From Silene latifolia (Eukaryota; Streptophyta; Magnoliopsida; Caryophyllales; Caryophyllaceae), in the NCBI RefSeq assembly GCF_048544455.1, contig NC_133534.1, forward strand, positions 225,646,292-225,710,291: a stretch of 64,000 bases of DNA, given 5' to 3'. The position numbers and the translations under genes were made by a program. The notes under the pieces were generated by a model. It made no database searches and was not told where the DNA came from. It saw nothing but the letters and a program-made list of their open reading frames with translations. This document shows, in pieces, positions 22,495 to 33,590 of the stretch; position 1 is the first letter of the stretch, and every line of letters starts with the position of its first letter.

Positions 22495-24066
22495 TGAAGA
22501 AATCCAATTTGTTTAAGTTAATGTTAATGATGCCTTAAGACAAATTAATCTCATTGTTATTTAATCGTGTGCCTCTTAAGTTTTAACCATGTAGCATGAA
22601 ACTCCAATTATCAATTCAAGGTTATCAAGATAGTCATCATGAAGATCAAAGATGAAGATCGTCATTAGTGTTAAAGTCATGTGTTGTAAGGAGATCCTTA
22701 ACTCGATTTTACGTTTAGGTGCAAAAACAACAGTTCAGTCAACTGTTACTTAAGACTCGTCTTTGAAAGAAATATTTCGAAATTATTTGAATCTTTGTTA
22801 AAATGCTTTCAAGTATCACAAATGATTTCTAGAAATGTTTTGAAGTCTTTTGAAGAAAATAAAGCTTTCAATATCTTGTTAAGGAGTTTGCTTGCACAAT
22901 AAGACACTTTCTATAAATGGGTTATTTGCTTTTTACATTTATGGAAATGTTTGTGGTTCCCATAAACACAACCATTTATGCTTGTTTCTCGTTGAAAAAC
23001 CCAACTCATATTTGTGTGTGTGCACAATCTGATTTCTTGCATTCTTAGGCACCGATTTCTTGAGGAAGAATACTCGGTTGCTTGGAGAAGAATTCGGTTG
23101 ATTTGTGCATGTTGCCCAAGCAAACTACGTACATTATTTTAATCACTTGTACTTATGAGTGTAAGATATTTTAATGTGTAAAGTATACTACTTGGACATT
23201 ATAAATAGCTTGCTTAATTCATTTTTACAAGTGTGCAACAACGAGTTTAAAATTGAAAAAAACTTAAACTTTCAATCGAGTAAATTAACTTTGCAAAACC
23301 GTTTTATCATTTCAAATCTTTGAATCATTTTGCAAGTTTGTTTATTTATCTTTTGAGTCTTTTATTATGTTGTTGTATTGCGCCTAGTCGTTTAGTCATG
23401 TTCAAGGATCCCGTGTTTTGTACTTAAACTTTATCTCCTCCGTTCAATTGAGTGAACAACATTGAGATAAGTGGAGTCTTGTAACAACCGGGTAGAACCA
23501 AACCCAAGTCTTAGGATAGAGTTATCCTCAAGCACGGAGTCTTTCGGCGGAGTAGCCCAAAGCAAAAGCCTTATTGCGGAGTAGCTTTAAGCACGGAGTC
23601 TTTCGGCGGAGTAGCCCAAAGAAAAAGTCTTGGAAGCGGAGTAACTTTTAAGCATTAGCAACCGGAGTAGGTTGGGGAGTTGTTTTATTATTGGGGGTGG
23701 TCTTAGTTTGTATGAGTTTACTTCTAAGACGTTTAATAAAATAACGCTGGACGTAGGTCGCGGAGTAGTGACCAAACCAGTTTTAAAAACGTCGTTAGTT
23801 GTGTCTATTTCGTTTTATTTTCGCTGCCACTCTATACTCACGTTTTTATCTTCTGAATCAACAGTTGAGTACACTGTAACTTCTGCTTGCTGAATCGTTG
23901 TTGATTACTTTTAACTCTCTAGTTTTAAGTATCGATTTCTCCTTTCATCTAAGCATTGTTTAAAGTGTTTAAGAGTTTTTAAAAAAGCTTTCATTAAGCT
24001 TAAATTTTAAATAGACACCTAATTCACCCCTTCTCCCTCTTAGGTGTTCTCGCCCGTGACTCTTCA
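22495..24066 (+). mobile_element. Solo LTR, probably of a Ty1/copia SIRE/Maximus-type element
   Basis: Ends TGAAGA...TCTTCA are exact inverted repeats and ATGTC is duplicated outside (22490-22494, 24067-24071). Length 1572 bp. The tail ACACCTAATTCACCCCTTCT resembles the end of SIRE-type LTRs. A 59 bp tandem duplication beginning CACGGAGTCTTTCGGCGGAG lies at 23533-23650. No coding region attached. Confidence 0.75.
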
Positions 24067-24071
24067 ATGTC

Positions 24072-25040
24072 ACTATATCGATTTAATTGTGCACAATTTA
24101 AAATTTTCATCTTGTCTGATAACACTGATTAAAGATTTGTACTAAATGAACTGGGTCAAAATTTTCACTTTAAATATGTACCGATCGAGTTAAAATTTTT
24201 ATTTTTTCGTGCACACGTTTGAGTAAATGAAAAGCGTGTTTAACAATTTGTACGAGTCTGCAACTACTCAGACCCTACAATTTCACTAATTTTGGGTTAA
24301 TTTTATCCAAATATGGTTTATAAGAATTGGGTCGGGTCCATTCATGTGAAGAACACGAACTAACCAAGGTCAGTTCGTTTAATAGACATGAACTAATTCG
24401 GGCCAGTTTGTTTAAACGCATGTGACGTACATAGTGTGAAAAGAGAATAATTAAAAGTGATATGAAAACAAGGAGCGAAGTTGGGTATGAAAAAAGAAGG
24501 AAGAAGAAAAGGAGGGAAATGATTTGAAGAAAGAGGAGTTGAGGTGGGAGTGGTACGCATGCGCATGCAGTCCCAATTCCGAACAACATGAATTATGAAG
24601 AGAAGAAGCACTCTGACGGCTAAAGTTGTCACATTCACACATTATACTACTATTCTGACCACCGCCTTCATTTATATTACAAATAAACTACACTGAACCA
24701 TTTTAATTCAATTCATATGTATATTAATATGTGGTACACAATATCATAAATACAACAAGAAACTTATTAACAAAGCAATGGATGGTCATTCTTTCTTACA
24801 AGTATGAAATATTAAGTAAAACAAAAGAAAACCGTGAAACCTATATAGGAGTATCAAACTAGCTAGTACAACAAATGATAAGGTCAAATGACCGCCCACT
24901 AACTAATTAATGTGATGTATTTAAGTACGTAGTAGTTTAAGCAATCACTTTTTTGTTGCGTATTATGACTAATCAGTAATCATTAGACTACTTAGAACCC
25001 TTTCTTTAATTAATCTCATGTCCTTGTGATTTTGCATTAT
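24072..25040. other. Spacer downstream of the MIZ1-like gene
   Basis: AT-rich, no supported gene. Short frames on the minus strand at 24275-24642 are low-complexity (Leu/Phe/Ser-rich) and overlap one another in several frames. Confidence 0.5.
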
Positions 25041-25044
25041 TATT

Positions 25045-25212
25045 CTACAATCCATCTAAAGCTACTGTAGACGGATAGTGATTCTCTTACAAAATGTAAG
25101 TGGGGTATCCATTTTCCCACCCACCTGCATTATCCACCCTCATTTTGTGAGAGGGACACTATCTATTTATAACTTTAGACGGATATTGTCCGTCTAAAGT
25201 GAAATTTGGGAT
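25045..25212. mobile_element. MITE, GACGGATA-type ends
   Basis: CATCTAAAG...AGACGGATAGTGATTCTCTT on the left faces AGAGGGACACTATC...AGACGGATATTGTCCGTCTAAAG on the right. Related fragments occur at 6627, 26340-26410 and 27882-28062. Boundaries approximate. Confidence 0.6.
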
Positions 25213-25276
25213 TATTCTAAGTTTATAAGTAGTTGAGAATAATGATTAGTGATCATAATAATACCGCCCCGGCCCC

Positions 25277-26083
25277 CTATAACCTAAGAAGAAATATACT
25301 TAGCTCAGGACCACCATTACCATCCGGATTCAACATGTAAAATGCCTCCGAGTCCCTGTTTCCTACTACTCTCTCGAACTTGGCTCTCATATACAACAAC
25401 TCCCCTTCCGAACCCGACCCGGTATTCTCCACCAACGGAATAACCCCAGCCCCGACTGATACACTCTGAATCGTTCTTAGCACGTAGCAATCAAACTCCG
25501 TACAAGGCCGAGACGTGGCGTACCCGCACTTCTTCCCATTGCAATACATGCTCCACACGGGCTCCGAAAACAGCTTAGGGGCGTGAGGTGCACGCTCACA
25601 TTCAAGTGCGATACGCACAAGTCCCGAGGACATCTCTTTGACAAGGGCTGACGTGGACAATGCCAGTTCGATGAGGAAGACGGGTCCCCCCTTAGGGTGG
25701 TCCTGGACCGCGAAGGTGACGTGTCCCTTTCTGTGTCCGAAGAGCGTGCCAGTCACCTTCCGGCCGAGGGGGGCGGGGGAGGAGATGGAGAGGGCCCTAC
25801 TTGGAATAGTCAACCAGCGACACGAGGGAATGGCGGACCCCCACGATGAGGTGGAGAAGGAGAAGACGTGGAGGAGGGAGCGGACAAAGGAGGATAAGGA
25901 GAGGCGCGTTTTCTTCACGTTGGAAAGCGCGAGTGTATTGCTGCTGCTGCTGTTGTGATGACGTGGACTATCAGGAGGAGGAGGAGGAAATGAAGAGGAA
26001 GTGGTGAAATTAGAAGGGATGATGTTAGAATTGCTGTTGGTGCTACTGTTTCTATTAAGGGATAATAATTGATGTTGCTTCAT
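25277..26083 (-). CDS. MIZU-KUSSEI1-like protein (DUF617), 268 aa
   Basis: This is the only convincing host gene in the window. A single exon runs from ATG at 26083 to the stop at 25277; the frame is open 14 codons further upstream but without an ATG, so the start MKQHQLLSLN is chosen. Residues 1-105 are Ser/Asn/Pro-rich with a PPPPP run. Residues about 108-268 match the plant-specific MIZ1/DUF617 domain: RKVTGTLFGHRKGHVTFAVQ, then FLIELALSTSALVKEMSSG, VWSMYCNGKKCGYA, SVGAGVIPL, GELLYMRAKFERVVG, SEAFYMLNPD and GPELSIFLLRL at the end. Family knowledge: Arabidopsis MIZ1 is needed for root hydrotropism and associates with the ER membrane. The gene is intact and more GC-rich than its AT-rich flanks. 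Which paralogue it is cannot be told. Confidence 0.93.
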   Translation of the reverse strand: MKQHQLLSLNRNSSTNSNSNIIPSNFTTSSSFPPPPPDSPRHHNSSSSNTLALSNVKKTRLSLSSFVRSLLHVFSFSTSSWGSAIPSCRWLTIPSRALSISSPAPLGRKVTGTLFGHRKGHVTFAVQDHPKGGPVFLIELALSTSALVKEMSSGLVRIALECERAPHAPKLFSEPVWSMYCNGKKCGYATSRPCTEFDCYVLRTIQSVSVGAGVIPLVENTGSGSEGELLYMRAKFERVVGNRDSEAFYMLNPDGNGGPELSIFLLRL

Positions 26084-26282
26084 TCTCGTTTCTTGTTTTG
26101 TACTGTATTTGTGAGAACAGATCAACTAATTAGAAGCAAGTAATAAGAGAGAATATATGTGTTTTGGAGAATTGAAGAGGAGTGATATTATTTGATGGAG
26201 GAAATGATGAGTTATGAGAGGAGAGTGGTGGTTACTATTATTATGTGGTGGTCCAATCATCACCATCATTATGGCTTTCTAA

Positions 26283-26290
26283 TATTTATA
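26283..26290 (-). promoter_or_regulatory. Candidate TATA box of the MIZ1-like gene
   Basis: TATAAATA on the minus strand, about 200 nt before the ATG, inside an AT-rich stretch. A leader of about 170 nt would follow; it is rich in GA. Confidence 0.35.
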
Positions 26291-26339
26291 ATATTACATG
26301 CTCCTTGCGTCATCCAAGCACCAAGCTTGCCTATTAGTT

Positions 26340-26412
26340 TATTCAGTCTCATTATAGACAAACTATAAACGGATAGTGACTCTCTCACAAAATAAAAGTG
26401 AGAAGACAAGTT
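26340..26412. mobile_element. MITE fragment, GACGGATA family
   Basis: GTCTCATTATAGACAAACTATAAACGGATAGTGACTCTCTCAC resembles the left end of the element at 25.05 kb; the right half is missing. Confidence 0.45.
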
Positions 26413-26496
26413 GGGATGAATTTGTTTTTCTGTAAAAAAAAAAGTGCTAATTCTTCTTAGAATAATATCTCTGTAATTGATTTTCTATTGAACTTA

Positions 26497-26784
26497 GGGG
26501 GTGTTTGGTTGGCATCATTGGAATGGATTGGAATGGATTGGATCCATTCCAATGTTTGGTTGGAACATTTTGGAATGGAGTTAGATACCCAATGGATTCT
26601 AACTCCATTCCAACCCCTTGTAATCCCATACCCACCTCCTTCCTATGGATTCAAACTCCATACCTTCATGTTTATTTTTTCAATGAACCAAACAAGTTTA
26701 GAAAGGGATGAAGTTGGAACCCCATACTTCTATGGTTTCTCATTCCAATCCATTCCATTCCTAAGCAGCGAACCAAACGACCCC
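26497..26784. mobile_element. Tourist/PIF-like MITE
   Basis: Ends GGGGGTGTTTGGTT and, reversed, GGGGTCGTTTGGTT, with TTA on both sides (26494-26496, 26785-26787), the PIF/Harbinger target. The interior repeats GGAATGGA and TCCATTCC words. Length 288 bp. Confidence 0.85.
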
Positions 26785-26844
26785 TTAAGTTGCGGGATCA
26801 TACTTTAATGGAAAATTTTCTTGGTGCTAAGTTAATAAACCTTA

Positions 26845-27196
26845 GACCATCCCCAAGCAAGGTCACGAGGGAGGTCGCGACCTTGTTGGGTCGCCTTAAC
26901 CAACAATTAAGCATGAGATTAGGGTGACCTTTTAGTTGCTCTTGACCTTATAAGGTCAATTTGTGACTTCTTTGGTTGCTCTTGACCTTATTAGGTCAAT
27001 TGGTGACCCAATAGGTGTTAAATTATCATTGGTCTAAATAAAACAAAAAGGGTTGGAAGGTGAAAAATGATTGGGTTGATGACCTAGGTCGCGACCTTCT
27101 GCTTGGGAGGTAAAAATGGGTCAAGGTTAATTAGGTAAGATTAAGAGTAAAATCGAGTCGCGACCTAATTAGCGCGACCACTGCTTGGGGATGGTC
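26845..27196. mobile_element. Second PIF-like MITE
   Basis: Perfect 15 bp ends GACCATCCCCAAGCA / TGCTTGGGGATGGTC with TTA duplicated outside (26842-26844, 27197-27199). Internal GGTCGCGACC and TGACCT(A/T)ATAAGGTCA words. Length 352 bp, no ORF. Confidence 0.88.
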
Positions 27197-27199
27197 TTA

Positions 27200-28663
27200 G
27201 GGAAACATTGCCATTCCTATATTTCAATACTTTAAGCATGGATGGTTTTCTGTTACATTTGACTTTGAGGCAACAATGACTATGTAAGGCAAGGACCTTA
27301 GAAGATTATGTAACACCCCTTCTTATCTGGTCAAAATAATTGAGAGATATTACCATCTTGTTTCTCCGAGATAGTGAATCGAAACTACAATAATTAAGTA
27401 ACATTTTATATAACTAATATATTTAATGAAATACATAATGAATAAAGTAATAACATATTAAATGGTACCCCCACTGCCTAAATGGAAAAGCTCCTTCAAT
27501 ATAGCCTGTTTCCCTTGAGATAGAAGTATTGTACATTTTGTTTTGTTTTGTGAATTATTGTACATTTTTTTTTGGAAATATAGTACTTTGTAACATACTG
27601 TATGTATAGAGTACATCGTTGCATGTATGGTTGACTTCAACAGGCCACCCTTGGCGTGAAGACAAATGATCAACCGCGTTTACATAATTTGATGAGGGTA
27701 TTTGTACAGTCTTGCTAGAAAGAGTTGTCGCGTCTATATCATTTGCTGTTACTACGTTTCAACGTAAACACCAAAGATGTATTTGGAATAGAGAGATAAA
27801 CAACTCGAGATTATAAAATATCAGAATTGATACCCCCATACTCCCAAGTTTAGATTAGAAACATCACAAGAGAACATCAATTAGTCTCATTGTAGATGGG
27901 TATATCCGTTAAAAAATATAAACGGGTCAAATAATCTCATTTTTTGCAGGAAAAGTAACCCTACCATCCTATTTGTTGTTTGTCTTATTATGTAAATGGT
28001 CACATATTTGACCCGTTTACAACTTTAAATGAATAATGTCCGTCTAAAGTGAAATTTTGCGAGAAAAATACATGCAAGGATTACCGTACAAGAGAATATA
28101 CAATTAATGAAATGTATTATCTAATTAGAAAAAAAAAAAACTTAATTAATTTGTGTTGATGCGACTTACGAATACCATATTGTTCATAAGTTGCACGCAG
28201 AGTAACCATGCAAACGGTCGTTAAATCATGCAAACGGGTTTCGGTCACACCCAAATGGAAAAGAGAAAAAGAGAGAGGCCACTTCATAAGTTCTACTCTA
28301 AAACTAATTGACAATAAAGAAGTGGCCCTTTAACTTATAAAGTCGTAAACTCTCTCCACTTCTATGCATGTGGACACTTACATGTCTTGGGTACATATAA
28401 CTTTCTTCACAAGATGTAAATTCAAGGAGGCCGAAGGCAAGAAAGACTGAATTTATTTATTTCTTCAAGTGAAAAAAATCAATTTTACTAATAATGACTT
28501 TTATGGTATTTATAATTTATATCCATATTAACAAAACAAATCTATAAAATTTACTCTCTCTATGTCTCTATCATTGTCTTATAATTTCGTTGTTTGTGAG
28601 ATATATTTTAATGAAAGATAAATAAATATCACTTGAGTTTCAATTATTTGTTTATTGCTAAAT
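27200..28663. other. Intergenic spacer with a MITE at 27882-28062
   Basis: No gene supported. The embedded MITE has AAACGGGTCAAAT facing ATTTGACCCGTTT and the GTCCGTCTAAAG end shared with the 25.05 kb element. Confidence 0.55.
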
Positions 28664-28807
28664 TGTATTTTAGGTATAAAACAATCGTATCCTTCTCATT
28701 GATAATTAGATCGGTATTTATATTACATCGCAAGTCGAGGTTTCTTATAACATAAGAAAGCAATATAATCTATCAATATTACGGGCTCGGACTACGAGCC
28801 CAATACA
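28664..28807 (-). repeat. Putative short 3' LTR of the copia element
   Basis: Reads TGTATT...AATACA on the minus strand (144 bp) directly after the polypurine run; contains ATATAAAT. No partner LTR remains for comparison, so the ends are inferred. Confidence 0.5.
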
Positions 28808-28822
28808 TCGTATTACCCCCCC

Positions 28823-30274
28823 TCAAGATGGAGCGGATGGATTTAGGACGCCCATCTTGCCAACCAAAGAGAGAAAACGAGTCGAGCCGAGAGACTTCGT
28901 GAAAATGTCAGCAAGCTGAGTAACAGTAGAGACATGGGACGGAGCAATAAGACCGTCAATGATCGCATCACGAACGAAGTGTAAGTCTACTTCTATATGT
29001 TTTGTCCGTTCATGAAAAACGGGGTTATTAGCAATATGCAAGGCAGATTGGTTGTCGCAGAAAAGAGGAGTGGCCACGGACTGAGGAACTCCCAAACATG
29101 ACAGGAGACTGCGAAGCCACTTTAGTTCGCATGTAATGGCTGCCATAGAGCGATATTCAGCTTCGGAAGACGACAGAGAGACAGTGGGTTGTTTCTTTGT
29201 CTTCCACGACACAGGAGAGGAGCCGAGAAATACCAACCAACCACTAAGAGAGCGACGAGTAAGGGGACAAGCGGCGTAGTCGGAATCACACCATCCAATT
29301 AGGGACAATGACGTATCGGATCGTAATAGAATACCTTGTCCGGGGGTGCCCTTTAAGTAGCGCACAGTGCGAAGGGCAGCGTCCCAGTGATCTTGGCGTG
29401 GGGCATGCATAAACTGAGACAAGATATGGACTGTATAAGTAAGATCAGGCCGTGTCACGGCGAGATAAACAAGACGACCGACTAGTCGTCTATAGCGCTC
29501 CGCATCAGGAAGAAGAGGCCGCGTGGACAGGCCTAGTTGGTGATTCTGTTCAAGGGGCGTAAGTGACGGTTTACAGCCCAACAAACCACACTCGGCAATG
29601 ATGTCCAGCGCATATTTTCGTTGACACACAAAAATACCTTCAGAATTACGAGCAACTTCAAGGCCGAGAAAATACTTGAGAACACCCAAGTCTTTCATAT
29701 GGAAACAAGAGCTTAAATAATTTTTAAAGGTAGTGATAGCAGCGGAATCATTGGAGGAAATAAGCATATCATCAACATACAGAAGCATATTTAGGTGTAC
29801 CGTACCTTGAGAATAAGTGAATAGGGAATAATCAGCAAGGCTTTGAACAAACCCATATTTCTTCAGTGCCGCACCAAACTTTGCAAACCAACAACGCGGA
29901 GCTTGCTTGAGCCCGTACAAGGACTTTTTTAGCTGACATACCATACCGGGCACATCTGAAAGAAACCCAGGGGGTAGTTTCATATACACTTCTTCATGAA
30001 GGTCACCATGCAAGAAGGCATTGTGCACATCCATTTGGTGTAATATCCAATTCTTAGCAGCTGCCACAGCTAGAAAAGTACGAACAGTAGTCATTTTAGC
30101 TACAGGGGCAAATGTTTCTTCATAATCAATCCCATGTGTCTGGTGATTACCAAGAATAACCAAACGTGCCTTGAGTCGTTCAATGGAACCATCGGACTTG
30201 TACTTTATTTTATATAGCCATTTACTCCCGAGAGCGCTTGCCCGCTGGTAATGGTACCAATGTCCAAGTGCCAT
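28823..30274 (-). pseudogene. Copia reverse transcriptase and RNase H (about 480 aa frame)
   Basis: The RT contains FAPVAKMTTVRTFLAVAA, QMDVHNAFLHGDL, LKQAPRCWF and the catalytic LLYVDDMLI. RNase H contains GWCDSDYA, SLSSSEAEYRSMA and HIEVDLHFVRD. The frame is open to the end (MGVLNPSAPS). It cannot be translated from its own start in the polyprotein, because a frameshift near 30230 separates it from the linker; it is therefore an intact domain in a broken element. Confidence 0.92.
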
Positions 30275-31270
30275 TTTCGTGCAAAGCTTTCATCTCTCCA
30301 TCCATGGCGTTTCGCCAACCTTCATCCTTTACGGCCTCATTAAAAGAACGAGGCTCCTTGTGAGTCATAAGCGCTGCCATGAAAGCGCGATGCTGGACAG
30401 AAAATTTATTACTATCAACATAATTAATAAGAGGATATGGAGTACCCGAGGAGGACGATGGCACAGCGATGTGAGAAGCAGCGGATGGACGACTACCTTT
30501 AACCGACTTCTCAAGTACATAATCACGGAGTGCAGTAGAGGGAATTTTAGGACGAAAGCCTCGACCCATTTGTGGTGGTTCGTTGGCAGCAGTAGGCTCG
30601 TCAGTATTAATGGGTTGCTCGGTGCTAGGAGGCGTGTCCTCTGTATTGGGAGAGGACACGGTCGGTGTGGGACCCGCGTGAGACGGAGTGGAGCCGGGAA
30701 TAGTAACCTGCACCGCTGGGTTAGGAATCGGGCTAACCTCGTCACCGTCACTATCATCAAAAGACACACCTGCTGGACTGTCAGAGGACGGCACCCCCTG
30801 TAGGTGAGCGTGACTCATCCAAATAAGGAAAGTGGGACTCGTAAAAGACCACATCTCGGGAAACAAAAAAATCGCCAGTTTCCATATCATATAAATACCA
30901 GCCTTTCTTTCCGGAGGGGTACCCGAGGAATACACATTTACGGCTTTTACTGGTAAATTTATTCCCTTTTGCGCGTTGGTTGTGAGCATAACACAGTGAC
31001 CCAAAAACGCGTAAATGATTAAATGGAGGAGGTTTACCAAATATTATTTCATATGGAGTAACACCACCCAATAAAACTGAAGGGGTGCGATTAATGAGAT
31101 AAGCAGCTCCCAGTGCACACTCACCCCAGAAAGTGATGGGCAGACCGGCTTGAAAACGAAGGGCACGAGCCACGTTAAGTATATGTTGATGCTTACGTTC
31201 CACCCTACCATTTTGCTGGGGTGTCCCAACACAAGAGCTTTGGAATAGTATACCTTGTGAGGTAAAGTAC
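30222..31270 (-). pseudogene. Copia integrase C-terminal part and linker, frameshifted
   Basis: The integrase end reads GTPQQNGR(V)ERKHQHILNVARAL, AAYLINRTPS, KCVFLGY and SRDVVFYE (31270-30800). A frameshift near 30795 moves the reading into the Pro/Ser/Thr-rich linker, which ends near 30230 with a second frameshift into the RT frame. Catalytic D,D of the integrase core lie in the lost part. Confidence 0.85.
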
Positions 31271-31285
31271 GGCTGTAATGGGTGG

Positions 31286-32572
31286 AATTAATTTATCTTT
31301 GATTAAAATACATTTATATAAATAATAAAAAAGACAAACAAATATGAGGAGTAATTAATTTTGAAGGAGTAAAATTCCGTAGAATGTTGCCTATATACGA
31401 CTATACGAGCGTGTTACATTACTTATATAGAGGAGAATACAAAGATAATTTGCAAGCAAGTAAAATACCAAAACTGCTTGGAGTCACAAATATGCGAATG
31501 AGGTAAATGGTTTGATCTACTCCCCTTATTCCGATTATTTGTTATCCTATTTTATTTTAAGGTATCTCAATCAATTATTATATTTTCTATTTTAAAATTG
31601 CATTTGATGAACAATTTAATCTTTCACATTCAATTTATTTCACTCAATTTATTTAATTAAATATAGTTATCAGTTGTTGTGGACGGTTCCAAACCATGCA
31701 CCCTTGAGATCATCAGTTGCGACCAATTTGTATTGGTGGCCTAATATTTGCATGCTACTAAAGTTTTTAATTAATTAATTTTAATTAAGATAACGGATCA
31801 ATTTATCCTATATATGATCATGCATGTGTTGCTACGTGTGTATTGTGATTTCCATAAGTTATAGTTGGGAGTATATAATAATATTCAGATGTAAGAAACT
31901 GATCTCATGATTTCTTGGTTTTTAGCATCACTAAACTTGTTCCTTTGTTCTTACTTAGATATCAATCTTGGACTATTTGACGATTATATTTATTAGCAAA
32001 AGTCGTTAATCACCAATCAAGAGGATAATAATATGTCTTTTATTACTTTGAATATGTAATCATCATTTGACCTATATTGTGTTAATTTATTAACCTTTAG
32101 CTAGCTAGCTACATCAGTAGACAGCAATTGCCGTCAGGTTCTCAATAAGCTCTATAGTTAGACACATCCTTTCTTTCTATAAATCCCATATCTACTGAAG
32201 AATATGTGAATTAATAAATTTTTTCTCCAAAAAGCATATTTTTAAATAAGAAATCTATTGATAATTTAATTGTATTCATTAAATAAGGAAATTAATAATT
32301 ATAATGAGTTGAGAGAGAAAAAGGATTACGCATCTGAAGTAGTATCTCAGACCTTGTAATTTTTGAGCATATACATATTTTTTCTGAGCATATTACCATT
32401 TATAAATATAGTTTTTGAGCAATATTATATTTTTTTAGTGTAATGTTTTAGCAAATGTGCTCAAAAACTTTATACTAAAGCAGAACTCAAAAACTTTAAA
32501 ATAAAACTCAGAAAATAAACAATAAGAGGTACTACCTCAGATGTATAGTCTATGAACTGTGAGTTGAGATCA
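31286..32572. other. AT-rich spacer
   Basis: No gene, no recognisable repeat ends. Homopolymeric A/T runs and short palindromic AGCTAGCTAGCT near 32098. Confidence 0.5.
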
Positions 32573-32744
32573 CCAGTCCCATAATTGTGTCTCATCTCTT
32601 GTCTCATTGCTTTATCATGCGACACATCATCATTCACATAATAAAAGAAATGACAATTTCTTTTAAGTTAATGATGTGCCACAAGAAGAGCATAATGGGA
32701 CACGAGATGGAACACAAAATGAGACAAAGAATCCGCTCTCAATT
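32573..32744. mobile_element. MITE with about 60 bp terminal inverted repeats
   Basis: GTGTCTCATCTCTTGTCTCATT...CGACACATCAT on the left faces ATGATGTGCCACA...AATGGGACACGAGATGGAACAC on the right, an imperfect foldback with almost no central part. Confidence 0.7.
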
Positions 32745-33590
32745 ATAATGTATTTCATTATATAATTCTTTTCATTAAAATTAATCTTTTCATCAAATCA
32801 TATAATTTTCACTAAACACTCAACTATAATATTTTAATTAAAGTAAAAATAATATAAAACTATAAACTATTAAATCTTTTATGGATGTCATTAAGAATGT
32901 CGTGACTCATACTATTCATACTATATTATAAACAAAACTATAAATCATTTTAATTATTTTCATAACAAAAAAAATTGATAGAATTTATAAATTGAAATCA
33001 TTAGCTTTGTGGTATACCAAAAATACTTTTTAAAATAAATACATTTCAGCATATTACTCAATTCTCTTAGATTAATTTTCAGTTTTAGTTTTTTTTTTGC
33101 TCGAAACAAAATACAATAACGAGAAAAATGGACAATTATTGAGATACTGCTATTATTTTACAGTTCAATTTTACTCAATTTTCTTGAATAATTTTACTGT
33201 TCAATTTTTTTTTTCTCATATCGAAATATAATGACATAAAATATAAAAAAATTAATGGGGTGTTAGTTTAGCATGATTAAGTAATACAAAAATAAAAACT
33301 CTATAAATACCGCGCATTCATTGCACGGGATCTAATTAAACTAGTATAATACTATATCGACAAGCTCGCAACATTGAAGCGCGCAACTATTTTGAAGTAA
33401 GACTAGTGTTACACTTCTACTACATTTTCAGGTAATATTGACACTATTGAACCAGACTGGGTCACTGGTCATGTTAGATTTAGTCTATGTTAGATTTAGT
33501 CTCATTAAAGGTCGTAAACATCATGTCAAATTCCTCGTTAAATAATAGAAGTGGAACACGATCAATTCATGAGGACGCCAACGCGTTCAA
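32745..33590. other. AT-rich spacer
   Basis: No gene or repeat ends recognised. Confidence 0.5.

Larger units (their letters stand above)
28664..31285 (-). mobile_element. 5'-truncated Ty1/copia retrotransposon with 3' LTR
   Basis: From 31285 down: integrase C-terminal part, a Pro/Ser-rich linker, RT and RNase H, then a purine run (AGGGGGGG, 28814-28821) and a short putative LTR (28664-28807). Gag, protease and most of the integrase are absent. The short LTR and the RT motifs suggest the Ale-type group, but this is not settled. Confidence 0.85.

Noticed and set aside
24275-24642. Overlapping minus-strand frames, hydrophobic
   Set aside because: Three frames open at once in a biased sequence, with no shared domain and no promoter; chance frames.
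25638-25958. 106-codon plus-strand frame
   Set aside because: Antisense shadow of the MIZ1-like gene.
26488-26808. Plus-strand frames of about 70-106 aa
   Set aside because: They lie within the Tourist-like MITE and reflect its GGAATGGA repeats.
32098-32112. AGCTAGCTAGCT palindrome as a regulatory site
   Set aside because: Isolated simple repeat with no gene nearby.
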